Shown: positions 26,266 to 34,585 of the stretch, piece after piece
How positions within the stretch are numbered: position 1 is the stretch's first letter
Layout: each line of letters opens with the position of its first letter
Assembly: GCA_020633125.1 (NCBI GenBank)
Contig: JACKEH010000046.1
Span: forward strand, 1-36,114
Direction: 5' to 3'
From: Sandaracinus sp.
GTDB taxonomy: Bacteria; Myxococcota_A; Polyangia; Polyangiales; Houyiibacteriaceae
DNA length: 36,114 nucleotides
Program-made: the position numbers and the translations under genes
Notes under the pieces: model-generated
The model's input: only the letters and a program-made list of their open reading frames with translations
Told to the model about the DNA's origin: nothing
Database searches by the model: none

Positions 26266-26883
26266 TCATTCTTCTCGTTCGAGGCGCGCGATGCGCGCGC
26301 GGGTTCCGTCCATCTCGATGACCAGCACTTCGTCGTCGGCGCCGATCTCGTCTTCGGTGGTCGCGAGCAGATCCACGAGCTGCCCCTTCACTTCGACGCG
26401 AACCTTTCCGACGGTGCCCCGCTTCGGCGCGACCAGGACCTTCGCGCTCTTTCCGACGTAGTCGCTCGCGCCGGCGGCCTCGGCCGTCTCGTCGCCCGCG
26501 AGCATTCGGAAGGCGGTCGCGGCCCCGCCGCCGGCGATCGCACCCATGGCGACCGAGAGCACCGCGGTGATCCAGGACGTGTCGACCAAGCCGAGCCCGT
26601 CGAGCGTGACGCCCGTGAGGCCGAAGAAGGCGAGGAAGAACATCCAGAACCGGAACGAACGCAGGATCCAGAAGACGTCGCTCGCTGCGCCGACGTCGAG
26701 GTCTTTGTCGAGCCCGTCGGCGTCGGCTTCGAGCTCGACGTCCGCGTCGACGTCCGCGTCGAGGTCCGGGCCGTCCGCGTCGGGCCCACCACCGTCGGGA
26801 CCGTCCGCGTCGTGGCCGCCCAAGAGCAGCGACGCGCCGAGGAGGACGCCTCCGAGAACGAGTGCGGCGATGTAGAGGTACAT
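26266..26883 (-). CDS. NfeD-like membrane protein, flotillin partner
   Basis: A 205-residue protein. A first helix (MYLYIAALVLGGVLLGASLL) is followed by an unusual acidic low-complexity loop (about residues 24-62) made of Asp-Ala/Gly-Pro-Asp/Asp-Val-Asp units. Two further helices follow (FWMFFLAFFGLTGVTLDGL; ITAVLSVAMGAIAGGGAA), and a C-terminal OB-fold-like domain (DYVGKSAKVLVAPKRGTVGK, VEVKGQLVDLLA, EVLVIEMDGTRARIARLE) typical of NfeD. NfeD proteins are encoded beside flotillins (yuaF-floT, yqiJ-yqiK), which supports the call. The ATG at 26883 is used; a GTG two codons earlier (26889) is an alternative. It is the first gene of the operon. Confidence 0.87.
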   Translation of the reverse strand: MYLYIAALVLGGVLLGASLLLGGHDADGPDGGGPDADGPDLDADVDADVELEADADGLDKDLDVGAASDVFWILRSFRFWMFFLAFFGLTGVTLDGLGLVDTSWITAVLSVAMGAIAGGGAATAFRMLAGDETAEAAGASDYVGKSAKVLVAPKRGTVGKVRVEVKGQLVDLLATTEDEIGADDEVLVIEMDGTRARIARLEREE

Positions 26884-27132
26884 GAGCACGGCGCGAGCAT
26901 ACAGGTTGGGAGAGTGCGCGGGACCTCGCGCCCTCTGGACGATTCACCACCACCGCGGGCGCGGCTCGTGGGGACGCGGCGCTCGGGGTGCGCGACCTTC
27001 ACGGTGCACGCGCGTGGGCGTCGCAGTTCGTGAAGCGGGCGGCCGGCGGGTGAACCGGTGCTTGCGCGCTCGCGCGGCCCTCCTGGCGCGCGATGGGGAA
27101 CTTGTTGTGGACGGGGCGCGAGAGCGTCAAGA

Positions 27133-27147
27133 CCGAATCGGATTCGG
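27133..27147. repeat. 15-nt perfect palindrome after the MopE-repeat gene
   Basis: CCGAATC-G-GATTCGG lies 17 bp beyond the stop of the minus-strand gene at 27165. It shares only the GATT/AATC core with the 29-nt palindromes. It may mark a transcript end, but no T tract follows. Confidence 0.55.
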
Positions 27148-27164
27148 CCGACCCGATTTCCCCG

Positions 27165-28727
27165 TCAGCGACACCCCATCAGCGAGTTGGTCTCCGAGTA
27201 GAGGCAGGCTGCGCACGAGCTGCCGCAGCTCGCGATGCGGGCGCTCGTGCCGCAGGGAATCGTCTCGTAGGGCTGGATGAAGCCTTGAGCGCGGCAGAAG
27301 CTCTCGGTGTCACAGAAGGTGGCGCAGGTGTCCGCGGTCGGCGCCGGCGTCCGCACCGACTTCACGACGCGGCCACTGCAGTCGAGGTCCCAGCAGTCGA
27401 CCCCCGACGCTCCACCGCAGCCGCGCGGGTCACCAGGCGTCAGGTAGAAGATCGACGTGTCGATGCCCGGACTCTGGTCGTGGTCGAAGTCGTTGCAGTC
27501 GGTTCGCGGCATGCCGCCGACACAATCGGCGCCGATGGCTGCGAATCCGTCGCGGTCCTTGTCTTCGACGATCCCGTCGCAGTTGCTGTCCACGGTGTCG
27601 CAGACCTCGGTGGCGCCCGGGAAGATCTCGGGATCGGCGTCGTTGCAGTCGACGTAGCTCGGACTCGTCGGAGCACGTTCGGTCCAGCCGTTCTCGCAGA
27701 CACAGCGCTCCGAGGTCTCGGCTCCCGCGGCCGCCAATCCGTCGCGGTCCTCGTCGAGGTAGCAGGTATGCACGGCGTCTTCGTCGACGGTTCCGTCGCA
27801 GTCGTCGTCGATTCCGTTGCAGGCCTCAGCGACCGGCATCACGGAGCACGCGCCGAACGTCCCAGTGCCCGCTTCGCAGGTTCGGGTGCCGCGTCCGCTG
27901 CAGCACGACGTGGTCTCGCCGACGGTGCACTCGCACTCGTCTCCCGAGAGGGAGGCGCCGTCACAGTTCTCGTCGACGCAATCGGTGTCGCCGGGATCGC
28001 AGCCCGCCTCGCAGACCTCTTGCGCGGTGGGGTTGATCGCGGCGTCGCCGTCGTCGCAGTCGGCGTCGTTCTCGACGTGGTCCGGCGGTGGATTGCAGGC
28101 GAGCACGGGCGACGCGAGCGCATCGCCCGCGAGGTCCCCGTCGACGTCCGGGTAGAACGAGCGCAGCACGGTCTCGTCGACGGTTCCGTCGCAGTCGTTG
28201 TCGGCCGCGTCGCAGGTCTCCGCGAGACCGGGGTGCGCGCCCGCGAACGCGTCGTCGCAGTCGCTTCCGCAGTTCGCACCGTTGCAGCATGCGGCGTCGG
28301 GGTATCCGTCGCCGTCGGCGTCGCGCACACCGAAGGTGCCCGGGTCGCAGTCTTCGTCGCGGTCGTCGACGTCGCAGACCTCGGTGACGCCGGGGGAACG
28401 CGTGTCGTCCGCGTCGTCGCAGTCGGTGCCTCCGCACGCGGCGTCGCGGTAGCCGTCGCCGTCTGCGTCGGGACACGAGTCGTCGCAACGCGCCTCCGCT
28501 TCGAGGCAGATCATGCCCTCGCACGGCACGGGACCCGCGACGCAGCGGCTCATCGCGCAACGTTCGAGCCCGTTGCAGAAGAGGCCGTCGGAGCAGTCCG
28601 AGTCGGTCGAGCACGCGCTCGCGCCCGTGTCGCCTCCACCGGCATCCGAGCTGCCGCCATCGTCGTCCCCACCGCACGCGACGCTCACGAAGAGCATCAC
28701 GGCGAGCCACCCTCGCGTCCCCACCAT
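27165..28727 (-). CDS. Exported lipoprotein with MopE-type cysteine/aspartate repeats
   Basis: A 520-residue protein with an ATG start and lipobox VAC (LFVSVACGGDDDGG), followed by a Gly/Asp/Ser spacer. The body consists of MopE-type metal-binding-like repeats: CGGTDCDDADDTRSPG, DRDEDCDPGTFGVRDADGDG, CCNGANCGSDCDDAFAG, DNDCDGTVDE, IDDDCDGTVDE and VDSNCDGIVEDKDRDG. Cysteine content is very high. The C-terminal 110 or so residues leave the repeat pattern and keep paired cysteines (CGGASGVDCWDLDCSG, CGSSCAACLYSE). The first 170 residues align block for block with the MopE/FGE protein at 1112-3202. A calcium-binding, disulfide-stiffened surface or periplasmic protein is likely; the specific role is unknown. 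Confidence 0.85.
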   Translation of the reverse strand: MVGTRGWLAVMLFVSVACGGDDDGGSSDAGGGDTGASACSTDSDCSDGLFCNGLERCAMSRCVAGPVPCEGMICLEAEARCDDSCPDADGDGYRDAACGGTDCDDADDTRSPGVTEVCDVDDRDEDCDPGTFGVRDADGDGYPDAACCNGANCGSDCDDAFAGAHPGLAETCDAADNDCDGTVDETVLRSFYPDVDGDLAGDALASPVLACNPPPDHVENDADCDDGDAAINPTAQEVCEAGCDPGDTDCVDENCDGASLSGDECECTVGETTSCCSGRGTRTCEAGTGTFGACSVMPVAEACNGIDDDCDGTVDEDAVHTCYLDEDRDGLAAAGAETSERCVCENGWTERAPTSPSYVDCNDADPEIFPGATEVCDTVDSNCDGIVEDKDRDGFAAIGADCVGGMPRTDCNDFDHDQSPGIDTSIFYLTPGDPRGCGGASGVDCWDLDCSGRVVKSVRTPAPTADTCATFCDTESFCRAQGFIQPYETIPCGTSARIASCGSSCAACLYSETNSLMGCR

Positions 28728-28768
28728 CGCGCGAACGTAGCAGGTCGGTCGCGAAGCAGAAACGCCCC

Positions 28769-28797
28769 CACTTGCACGGATTCAGTCCGTGCAAGTG
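28769..28797. repeat. 29-nt palindrome, copy C
   Basis: Arms CACTTGCACGGA and TCCGTGCAAGTG (12 bp) flank TTCAG. It aligns without gaps to copy B at 22422-22450, with four differences: two form a compensatory pair (5 and 25) and two lie in the loop. A run of five C precedes or overlaps the left arm in both copies. It sits between the Nudix stop and the MopE-repeat start, on neither coding sequence. Confidence 0.85.
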
Positions 28798-28864
28798 CTG
28801 TGAGAGGACCTCACAGATGGTCGGTCGAGCCGCCCTCGACGAGCGCGAATCCGCGCAACGGATC

Positions 28865-29278
28865 TCAGGTCGGGCGTTCGAGGACCGCCATCGCGCGGCG
28901 CGCCGCGTCGACGAGTCGTGGGGGGGCGCCGAGGGATTCGAAGCCGGAGAGGTTGGTCCAACGGTGGTCGTCGTGCTCGCCGCTTCGCTGGAACTGCCCG
29001 CCCGCGAGCAGGGCCGCGTAGACGATCACCGTCATCGGGTCGTCGCCTCGTTTCGCGGCGTAACAATCGACCGGTCGCTCGACGATCTGCACTTCGAGGC
29101 CCGTCTCTTCGCGGGTCTCGCGAATGGCCGCGGCGAGTGGGTCTTCGCCGTCGCGCACGCGTCCCGACACGACCTCCCACAGACCGGCGCCCACGTCCTT
29201 CTTCTTGGAACGGCGTAGCGCCAAGAGCTTCTGCGCCTCGACGACCACCACCGCCACCGCGACGACCTGCTTGGCCAC
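28865..29278 (-). CDS. Nudix hydrolase
   Basis: A 137-residue single-domain hydrolase. The Nudix box is complete: GRVRDGEDPLAAAIRE followed by TREETGL, fitting G-x5-E-x7-RE-x-x-EE-x-G-x, where the glutamates bind Mg2+. The N-terminal strand KQVVAVAVVVVEAQKLLALR and a WEVVSG segment match MutT-like members. Such enzymes cleave nucleoside diphosphates linked to another group; the substrate cannot be read from the sequence. Translation starts at GTG 29278, preceded by GGGGAGA. The gene is on its own; the region to 29513 separates it from a divergent gene. Confidence 0.9.
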   Translation of the reverse strand: MAKQVVAVAVVVVEAQKLLALRRSKKKDVGAGLWEVVSGRVRDGEDPLAAAIRETREETGLEVQIVERPVDCYAAKRGDDPMTVIVYAALLAGGQFQRSGEHDDHRWTNLSGFESLGAPPRLVDAARRAMAVLERPT

Positions 29279-29513
29279 GCCCGTCTCCCCGCCTCGCGTC
29301 GAGGCCCCACGATCCGTCCGACAGCATCTCGCGGCGGACGCTCGCCGTCGAGGGCTCCTCGTGGATCCCGACGGGAATCGTTCGACGTGTCGCGCGCGGC
29401 GACTCTGCGAAACGTGGTTGGTCCTCTCGCGCAGTGAACTCGACTCGCGCCGTGGTGGGGCGACGACCGCACCCTGGAGGAAACCTTCACCGGCGCGTGG
29501 CGTCGGTGGCGGG

Positions 29514-31346
29514 ATGCGAGCGCTCGTGTTGTGGTTCTGCTGTGCGTGTGTCGGGTCGGGGGCCGTTTCGCTTCGGTCCCCGGTCTCGGAGCCCGTCGAG
29601 CCCGTCGAGCCCGTCGTTCCGCGGTGGACCCTTCAGAGTGGGAGACGCGTCGTCCTGGGCGAGCAGCCGTCGGGTTGGCTCCTCGGTGCGGGCCGAGTGC
29701 GCGCGTGGGTCTTTCGCGACGGTCGGTTGGGCTCGGTGTCGAGCCCGGCGTCGTCGCCCTTCGTCGCTGGCGCGCGGGTTCGCGAGGGGTGGCTCTTCGA
29801 GCTCGCCGATGGAGCGGTGCTCTTCGCCGAGACACCGACTGGGCCCACGCGGGTCGTGCAGCCTGCGTGGCGTGAGCCCGACGGACGCCCTCGTCCGCCG
29901 CAGGTTGGCGCCTTGCTCACGGTGCGCGACGGCGACGTGATCGAGCACCTCCCGAACGACGTTCGGCGGGTGCCGCTCCCCTTCCCAGTCGTGTCGGCGA
30001 GGGCGCTCGGGTCACGGCGGGAGGTCGAGCTACCGGGCCGCGTGCGTTTGGCGGGGACGTGGTCGGCTCTCGAGCTCGAAGCGCCCGAGCCGGAGAGCAC
30101 GCTGCCTTACGCGAGCGAGATCGTCGGCCGTGAGCTCGAGCTCGCGCTCTTCGTCGCCACGCGCGAGGGCGTCACGCGTCCAGACGGCGCCGTGGCGGTG
30201 GTGCTCGACGAGCTCGAGGAGACGTTGGTGCTCATGCCTGCGCACTCGTCGATTCCGACGTTGCTTCCGCTCGAGGACGAGGGGTGTGAGGTGATCTCGC
30301 CTCTGCCTGGAGGCTGGTGGCTTCGGTGTTTGGAGCATCTGCTCCACGTGGGCGACGACGGCGTCGCGCGCGCGAGGGTGAACCGGGAGTTCGGGCTGCG
30401 GGGTGGGCTCGGGTTCTGGGGTCGCTGCGACGACCTCGGACGGGACGAGCGGGGCGTGGCGTGTGTGGCCACGCCCGAGGGCTTGCGGGAACGAGAGGGG
30501 GAGCCTCCGACGCGCACCTACGGTCCGCCTCGGGTGCCCGTCCTCGGCGTCGGGGTGTTGGCGTGCTCGACGCGGATGTCGAACGCGCCGCCGATCGTGG
30601 ACTGGTCCCGCGAGGACGAGTCCGTGGCGCTCGCGCCGGTGTTCGCGCGGCCGCGGCGTCTAGTGCTGCCGCCGTCGCGTGGGGTGTGGATGGACGACCA
30701 AGCCGTCTTCGCCGACGTCCGAGAGGGCGCGGAGCCTCGGGTGATCACGGAGACGTCGACGCTGCGTCTGACACGAAGCGCGCCGGTGGTATCCGACCGT
30801 TGGACACGTGCCGAGGTGGCGCGCGAGGGGGACGGCTTCGTGGTGCTCTTTCGAGAGTCGGCGCGTGAAGAGCTCGTGCGTTTCACGTCCGACGGCTCGC
30901 GGGTTCACGCGCGTTGGTTGGGGCCCGGAGGGAGGCTCGCGGAGGGGCCCGACGGACGCGTGCGCGCGGCGTATCCGCTTCGTGGACACACGCGTTGGGC
31001 GGCGTACGACGCGGACGAGCGCCGACCCGTGACCGGGTTCTCCTTCGGCCCCGCGCCTTGGGCCGCGCACGTGTGTCGTGACGTTCCTGCGAATGCTTGG
31101 CGCGTTCGCATGGGGCAGGCGGCGCTCGACCTCGGGGATCCCGACGAGCTCACGTACCTGGAACAGCTCGTGGTCGCCGTGGGCGACGGCGACGCGTGCG
31201 TGGTCGACGTGTTGGAGAGCCTGAACGGCGCGCTGCGTCGCGAGGACGGGCGGCTCGTCGGTCGCGTGGAAGAGAACGGCACGTGGGAGGTCTCGTGCGA
31301 CTTCCTTCCGCCCGAACCGATTCTGGCGGGGCTGATCGCCTGCTAG
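29514..31346 (+). CDS. Exported protein of unknown function, possible lipoprotein with beta-propeller-like repeats
   Basis: A 610-residue protein I cannot assign to a family. The ATG at 29514 begins a hydrophobic signal with cysteines (LVLWFCCACVGSG) that could serve as a lipobox. An 'EPVEPVEPVVP' linker follows. The body is beta-rich, with many short strands separated by Gly/Asp/Arg turns (GRRVVLGEQPSGWLLGAG, ADGAVLFAETPTGP, DGDVIEHLPNDVRRV, DGVARARVNREFG, GEGDACVVD-like loops near the end), a texture seen in secreted beta-propellers. Scattered cysteines (GCEVISPLPGGWWLRC, GRCDDLGRDERGVAC) may pair. A frame open upstream to 29124 overlaps the Nudix gene and is rejected. It converges on the nucleotide-sugar dehydrogenase with a 7-bp spacer. 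Confidence 0.75.
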   Translation: MRALVLWFCCACVGSGAVSLRSPVSEPVEPVEPVVPRWTLQSGRRVVLGEQPSGWLLGAGRVRAWVFRDGRLGSVSSPASSPFVAGARVREGWLFELADGAVLFAETPTGPTRVVQPAWREPDGRPRPPQVGALLTVRDGDVIEHLPNDVRRVPLPFPVVSARALGSRREVELPGRVRLAGTWSALELEAPEPESTLPYASEIVGRELELALFVATREGVTRPDGAVAVVLDELEETLVLMPAHSSIPTLLPLEDEGCEVISPLPGGWWLRCLEHLLHVGDDGVARARVNREFGLRGGLGFWGRCDDLGRDERGVACVATPEGLREREGEPPTRTYGPPRVPVLGVGVLACSTRMSNAPPIVDWSREDESVALAPVFARPRRLVLPPSRGVWMDDQAVFADVREGAEPRVITETSTLRLTRSAPVVSDRWTRAEVAREGDGFVVLFRESAREELVRFTSDGSRVHARWLGPGGRLAEGPDGRVRAAYPLRGHTRWAAYDADERRPVTGFSFGPAPWAAHVCRDVPANAWRVRMGQAALDLGDPDELTYLEQLVVAVGDGDACVVDVLESLNGALRREDGRLVGRVEENGTWEVSCDFLPPEPILAGLIAC

Positions 31347-31353
31347 CTGGTGC

Positions 31354-32658
31354 TCAGCGTCGTGACGCGAGCACGACCACGGGGGCGAGCGAGGCGCGGT
31401 CTTCGGCGGAGAGCTTCCGGCTGAGCTCGCCCGCGGTGTCGAGGATCGGGACCTTCGGCGCGGCCTCGACCAACGCGGCGCGGTCTTCGGCGCACGGGTG
31501 ACCGACGACGACGACGTCGGCGCCAGCCACCGCGTGTGCGACGTCGGGGGCGGCTTGGGCGCGGGGATCGCCGAGGGCCGCCCGAAGAGCGTCGAGGCCG
31601 AGCGGCGGGACGCGGGCGTCCAGGACGGCGGAGTCGGCGACGGTGACGTGAAGACCTTCGTCCAGCAGCGCGTGCACGAGGCGCACGGGGGCGCTGTCGC
31701 GCACGTCGGCGGCGCCAGGCTTGAAGCCGACACCGACGATCGCGACGGATTTCGGACGATGCGCGAGCACGGTGTCGACGAGGAAACGAAGGTGCGCGTC
31801 GTTGGAGCGGAGGATCGAGCCGAAGAGCGGCGCGTCGACCGCGTGGGTCGCGGCGTGGGTGGTGATCGAGGCGACGTCTTTGACGAGGCAGGCGCCACCG
31901 AAAGGCATGCCGGGCCGAAGGTACGCGGCCGAGGTGTTGAGCTTCTGGTCCGCGCAGAGCAGCGACATCACGGCGTAGGGATCGACCCCGATCGGCAACG
32001 TGACGCGCGCCACTTCGTTGGCGAAGGCGACCTTCAGCGCGTGCCACGCGTTGTTCACGAGCTTGAGGATCTCGGCGGTCGGTGGATCGGTGCGGCGTAG
32101 ACGCTCGCGCTGCTCGGCGTAGAGGCGCTCGCAGAAACGCGCGGCGTTCTCGTCTTCGGTCGCGTAGACGATGAGCTCGGGATCTTCGAGGTCGGCGACG
32201 GCGCTGCCTTCGCGGAGGAATTCGGGGTTGAGCGCGAGCCCGACGTCGGGGCGGCCGAGGCGTCGGCGTGCGCGGTCGTAGAGGCCCGGAGGCACGGTGC
32301 TGCGGACGATGCAGACGTGATCGCGCGGCGCGTGTTTGGCGACCGTGTCGATCGCGGCGAGCAGGTCGTCGACCACGAGCTGACCGTCGGCGCCGACGGG
32401 CGTGCCGACGCAGATCAACGACGCGGTGCAGGTCGCGAGCGCCGCGGGATCGGTGGTGAGCTCGAGCGTGCCGGCGGACTTCGCGCGCGCGAGTCGTTCT
32501 TCGAGACCGGGCTCGGGAATCGGCGCGACACCTCGCGCCATCGCTTCGGTGACGGCGGCGCGGCGATCGATGCCGACCACGTTCCACCCGCGCGCGGCGA
32601 GCGAAGCGGCGGTCACGCTTCCGACGTAGCCGAGCCCGACGACGGCGACTCGTTCCAT
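31354..32658 (-). CDS. UDP-glucose/GDP-mannose-type nucleotide-sugar dehydrogenase
   Basis: A 434-residue NAD-dependent enzyme that oxidises a nucleotide sugar to its uronate for polysaccharide synthesis. The NAD motif VAVVGLGYVGSVTAASLA begins at residue 4. Other signatures are VGTPVGADGQLVVDD, RSTVPPGLYD, LNPEFLREGSAVAD, EILKLVNNAWHALKVAFANE, and the catalytic cysteine in PFGGACLVKDV (about residue 256; canonical form GGSCLPKD). The C-terminal domain has VAIVGVGFKPGAADVRDS. The pattern is nearer to AlgD-like GDP-mannose dehydrogenases than to UgdA, but the substrate is not certain. The ATG at 32658 matches the family start. It is 134 bp downstream of the aldehyde dehydrogenase gene. Confidence 0.9.
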   Translation of the reverse strand: MERVAVVGLGYVGSVTAASLAARGWNVVGIDRRAAVTEAMARGVAPIPEPGLEERLARAKSAGTLELTTDPAALATCTASLICVGTPVGADGQLVVDDLLAAIDTVAKHAPRDHVCIVRSTVPPGLYDRARRRLGRPDVGLALNPEFLREGSAVADLEDPELIVYATEDENAARFCERLYAEQRERLRRTDPPTAEILKLVNNAWHALKVAFANEVARVTLPIGVDPYAVMSLLCADQKLNTSAAYLRPGMPFGGACLVKDVASITTHAATHAVDAPLFGSILRSNDAHLRFLVDTVLAHRPKSVAIVGVGFKPGAADVRDSAPVRLVHALLDEGLHVTVADSAVLDARVPPLGLDALRAALGDPRAQAAPDVAHAVAGADVVVVGHPCAEDRAALVEAAPKVPILDTAGELSRKLSAEDRASLAPVVVLASRR

Positions 32659-32792
32659 GCGCGGCACGGTACGCCCGATCGCGCACGCCGCGCCACCGGT
32701 GGATCGGCGTCGAGCTCTCGCCGTCGGATCTGCGTGCACGACCGAGCGCTCGGGTGACCCGTGCGTCGCGCACGAACGCCGTCTCGGCGGGC

Positions 32793-34388
32793 TCAGCTCC
32801 GCCGCGCGCGGACTTCCCGTACGAAGAGCGACGCCGCCTTCGCCGCGTGTTTGGCGCGCGCGGTGAAGCCTTCGGAGTAGACCAGCGACGAGATCTCGCG
32901 CACCAGCGCGTAGGTCGTCTTCTGAATCGGGTACACGCTCACGCCCTTGCCGAGCGGCAGGCGGTCGGTGACGACGGCCTTCGTGTTGCAGCAGGCGCGC
33001 AGGCCTTCGCGGCCGTTGATGCGACCGACGCCGCTGATGCCGACACCGCCGAAGGGCAACGACTGGATCATGTACGCGATGCCGTAGTCGTTGATCACGG
33101 TCATGCCGGCGCGAATGCGCGCGGCCATGCGCTCGGCGCGCTTGCGGTCTCTCGTGAAGACGCTCGAGCCGAGGCCGTACTCGGTGTCGTTCGCGAGGGC
33201 GATGGCTTCTTCTTCGCCGGTGACGCGAACGATCACCATGATCGGGCCGAACTGCTCTTCGCGAATGATCCGCATCGAGTGGTCGACGTCGACGAGGATC
33301 GTGGGCTCGAAGTACTGACCCTTCAGGCCCGGGGTGCGGCGACCTCCGACGAGGACCTTCGCGCCCTTCTGCTTCGCGTCGTCGAGGAGCGACTCGAGGA
33401 TCTCGAGCTGGCGCGGCATCGTCATCGCGCCGCAGTCGACGGTGCGATCGCCGAGCGGGGCACCTTGGCGAAGCGACCGGGCCTTGGCGGTCACGCGCGC
33501 GACGAAGTCGTCGTAGATCGAATCGAAGACGTAGATGCGCTCGACGCCGACGCACATCTGCCCGCACGCGGTGAACACACCGAGCATCGCTTGCTCGGAG
33601 GCGTGGTCGAGTTCCGCGTCGTCGCAGACGATCATCGGGTCTTTGCCGCCGAGCTCGAGCACGACGTCGACCGGACCGCGGCTCGCGGCCTCCATGACCT
33701 TGCGACCGTTCTGGGGCGAGCCGGTGAAGAAGATCTTCTCGACGCCCGAGGTGACGAGCGCCGAGCCGGTGGCGCCGTAGCCCGTGACGACCTGGACGAG
33801 CTCGGGCGAGTGACCGTGCGCCACGAGCGCGTCGCGGATCACCTGGAGGTAAGGCTCGGCCGACCAGGTCGTGTGCTCGGAGACCTTGGCGACGACGCCG
33901 TTGCCCGCGAAGAGCGCGGGGATCGTCGGGCAGAGCAGGTTGTGAAAGGGGAAGTTCCACGGCGCGATCACGCCGACGACGCCGAGCGGGTGGTACTCCA
34001 CGCGCGCGCCCTTCTGCGCGAGGATGCCGCTGCCGCGCTTCTCCGGACGGAGGTCCTTCGCGCCGTTCGCGATCACGTAGCGAAGCTTCTCGAGCACCGG
34101 GAAGACCTCGCCGAGGGCGGCGTCGGTCATCGTCTTGCCGGAGTCGCGCACCGCGAGGCGGCAGATTTCTTCGTGGCGCTCGATCACGAGGTCGCGGAGC
34201 GTGCGCATCACGGCGCGGCGCTCGGCGAAGCTCGTCCGGCCCCACGCGTCTTGGGCACGACGCGCACGTGCCACGGCGGCCTGCACCGCGGCCGCGTCCA
34301 TCACGGGGAACTGCCCGAGCGGCTCGAGCGTGGCCGGGTCGTGCGCGGGGAGGACGGCGGGAGCGGAGGTCGCCTCGGTGATCGACAT
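32793..34388 (-). CDS. Aldehyde dehydrogenase family protein (ALDH22/Msc7-like)
   Basis: A 531-residue NAD(P)-dependent dehydrogenase. It contains the family landmarks GVVGVIAPWNFPFHNLLCP, KIFFTGSPQNGRKVMEAA, the general base in VLELGGKDPMIV, the catalytic cysteine in GQMCVGVERIYV, IREEQFGPIMVIVRV and LPFGGVGISGVGRINGREG. The longer C-terminal tail (CCNTKAVVTDRLPLGKG, YPIQKTTYALVREISSL) and the general sequence recall the ALDH22/Msc7 branch, but this is by eye. Substrate unknown; oxidation of a long-chain or aromatic aldehyde to acid is the family norm. The ATG at 34388 fits the family start. The nucleotide-sugar dehydrogenase follows on the same strand. Confidence 0.93.
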   Translation of the reverse strand: MSITEATSAPAVLPAHDPATLEPLGQFPVMDAAAVQAAVARARRAQDAWGRTSFAERRAVMRTLRDLVIERHEEICRLAVRDSGKTMTDAALGEVFPVLEKLRYVIANGAKDLRPEKRGSGILAQKGARVEYHPLGVVGVIAPWNFPFHNLLCPTIPALFAGNGVVAKVSEHTTWSAEPYLQVIRDALVAHGHSPELVQVVTGYGATGSALVTSGVEKIFFTGSPQNGRKVMEAASRGPVDVVLELGGKDPMIVCDDAELDHASEQAMLGVFTACGQMCVGVERIYVFDSIYDDFVARVTAKARSLRQGAPLGDRTVDCGAMTMPRQLEILESLLDDAKQKGAKVLVGGRRTPGLKGQYFEPTILVDVDHSMRIIREEQFGPIMVIVRVTGEEEAIALANDTEYGLGSSVFTRDRKRAERMAARIRAGMTVINDYGIAYMIQSLPFGGVGISGVGRINGREGLRACCNTKAVVTDRLPLGKGVSVYPIQKTTYALVREISSLVYSEGFTARAKHAAKAASLFVREVRARRS

Positions 34389-34585
34389 GCGCGGGACGGT
34401 AGAAAGGCGCCCTCACGGGTTCAAGGCACGTGGGGAGGCGAGCCGCGAACGGGGCGAGGACGGAGGCGACCCGCCGAGATCCGCCGTCGAGTCGTATCCG
34501 CCGTCTTCGCGTCGACCGTCTCCTCGTCGCTCCGCTCACGTGGGGTGGCGCGACGTGGTCGAACCGTGTCGAGTCGTTCGTTCGC

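Noticed and set aside
32659..34539. A long minus-strand frame continuous with the nucleotide-sugar dehydrogenase (1061 residues in total)
   Set aside because: The upstream two thirds is Arg-rich and lies out of frame over the aldehyde dehydrogenase gene; the real dehydrogenase starts at 32658.
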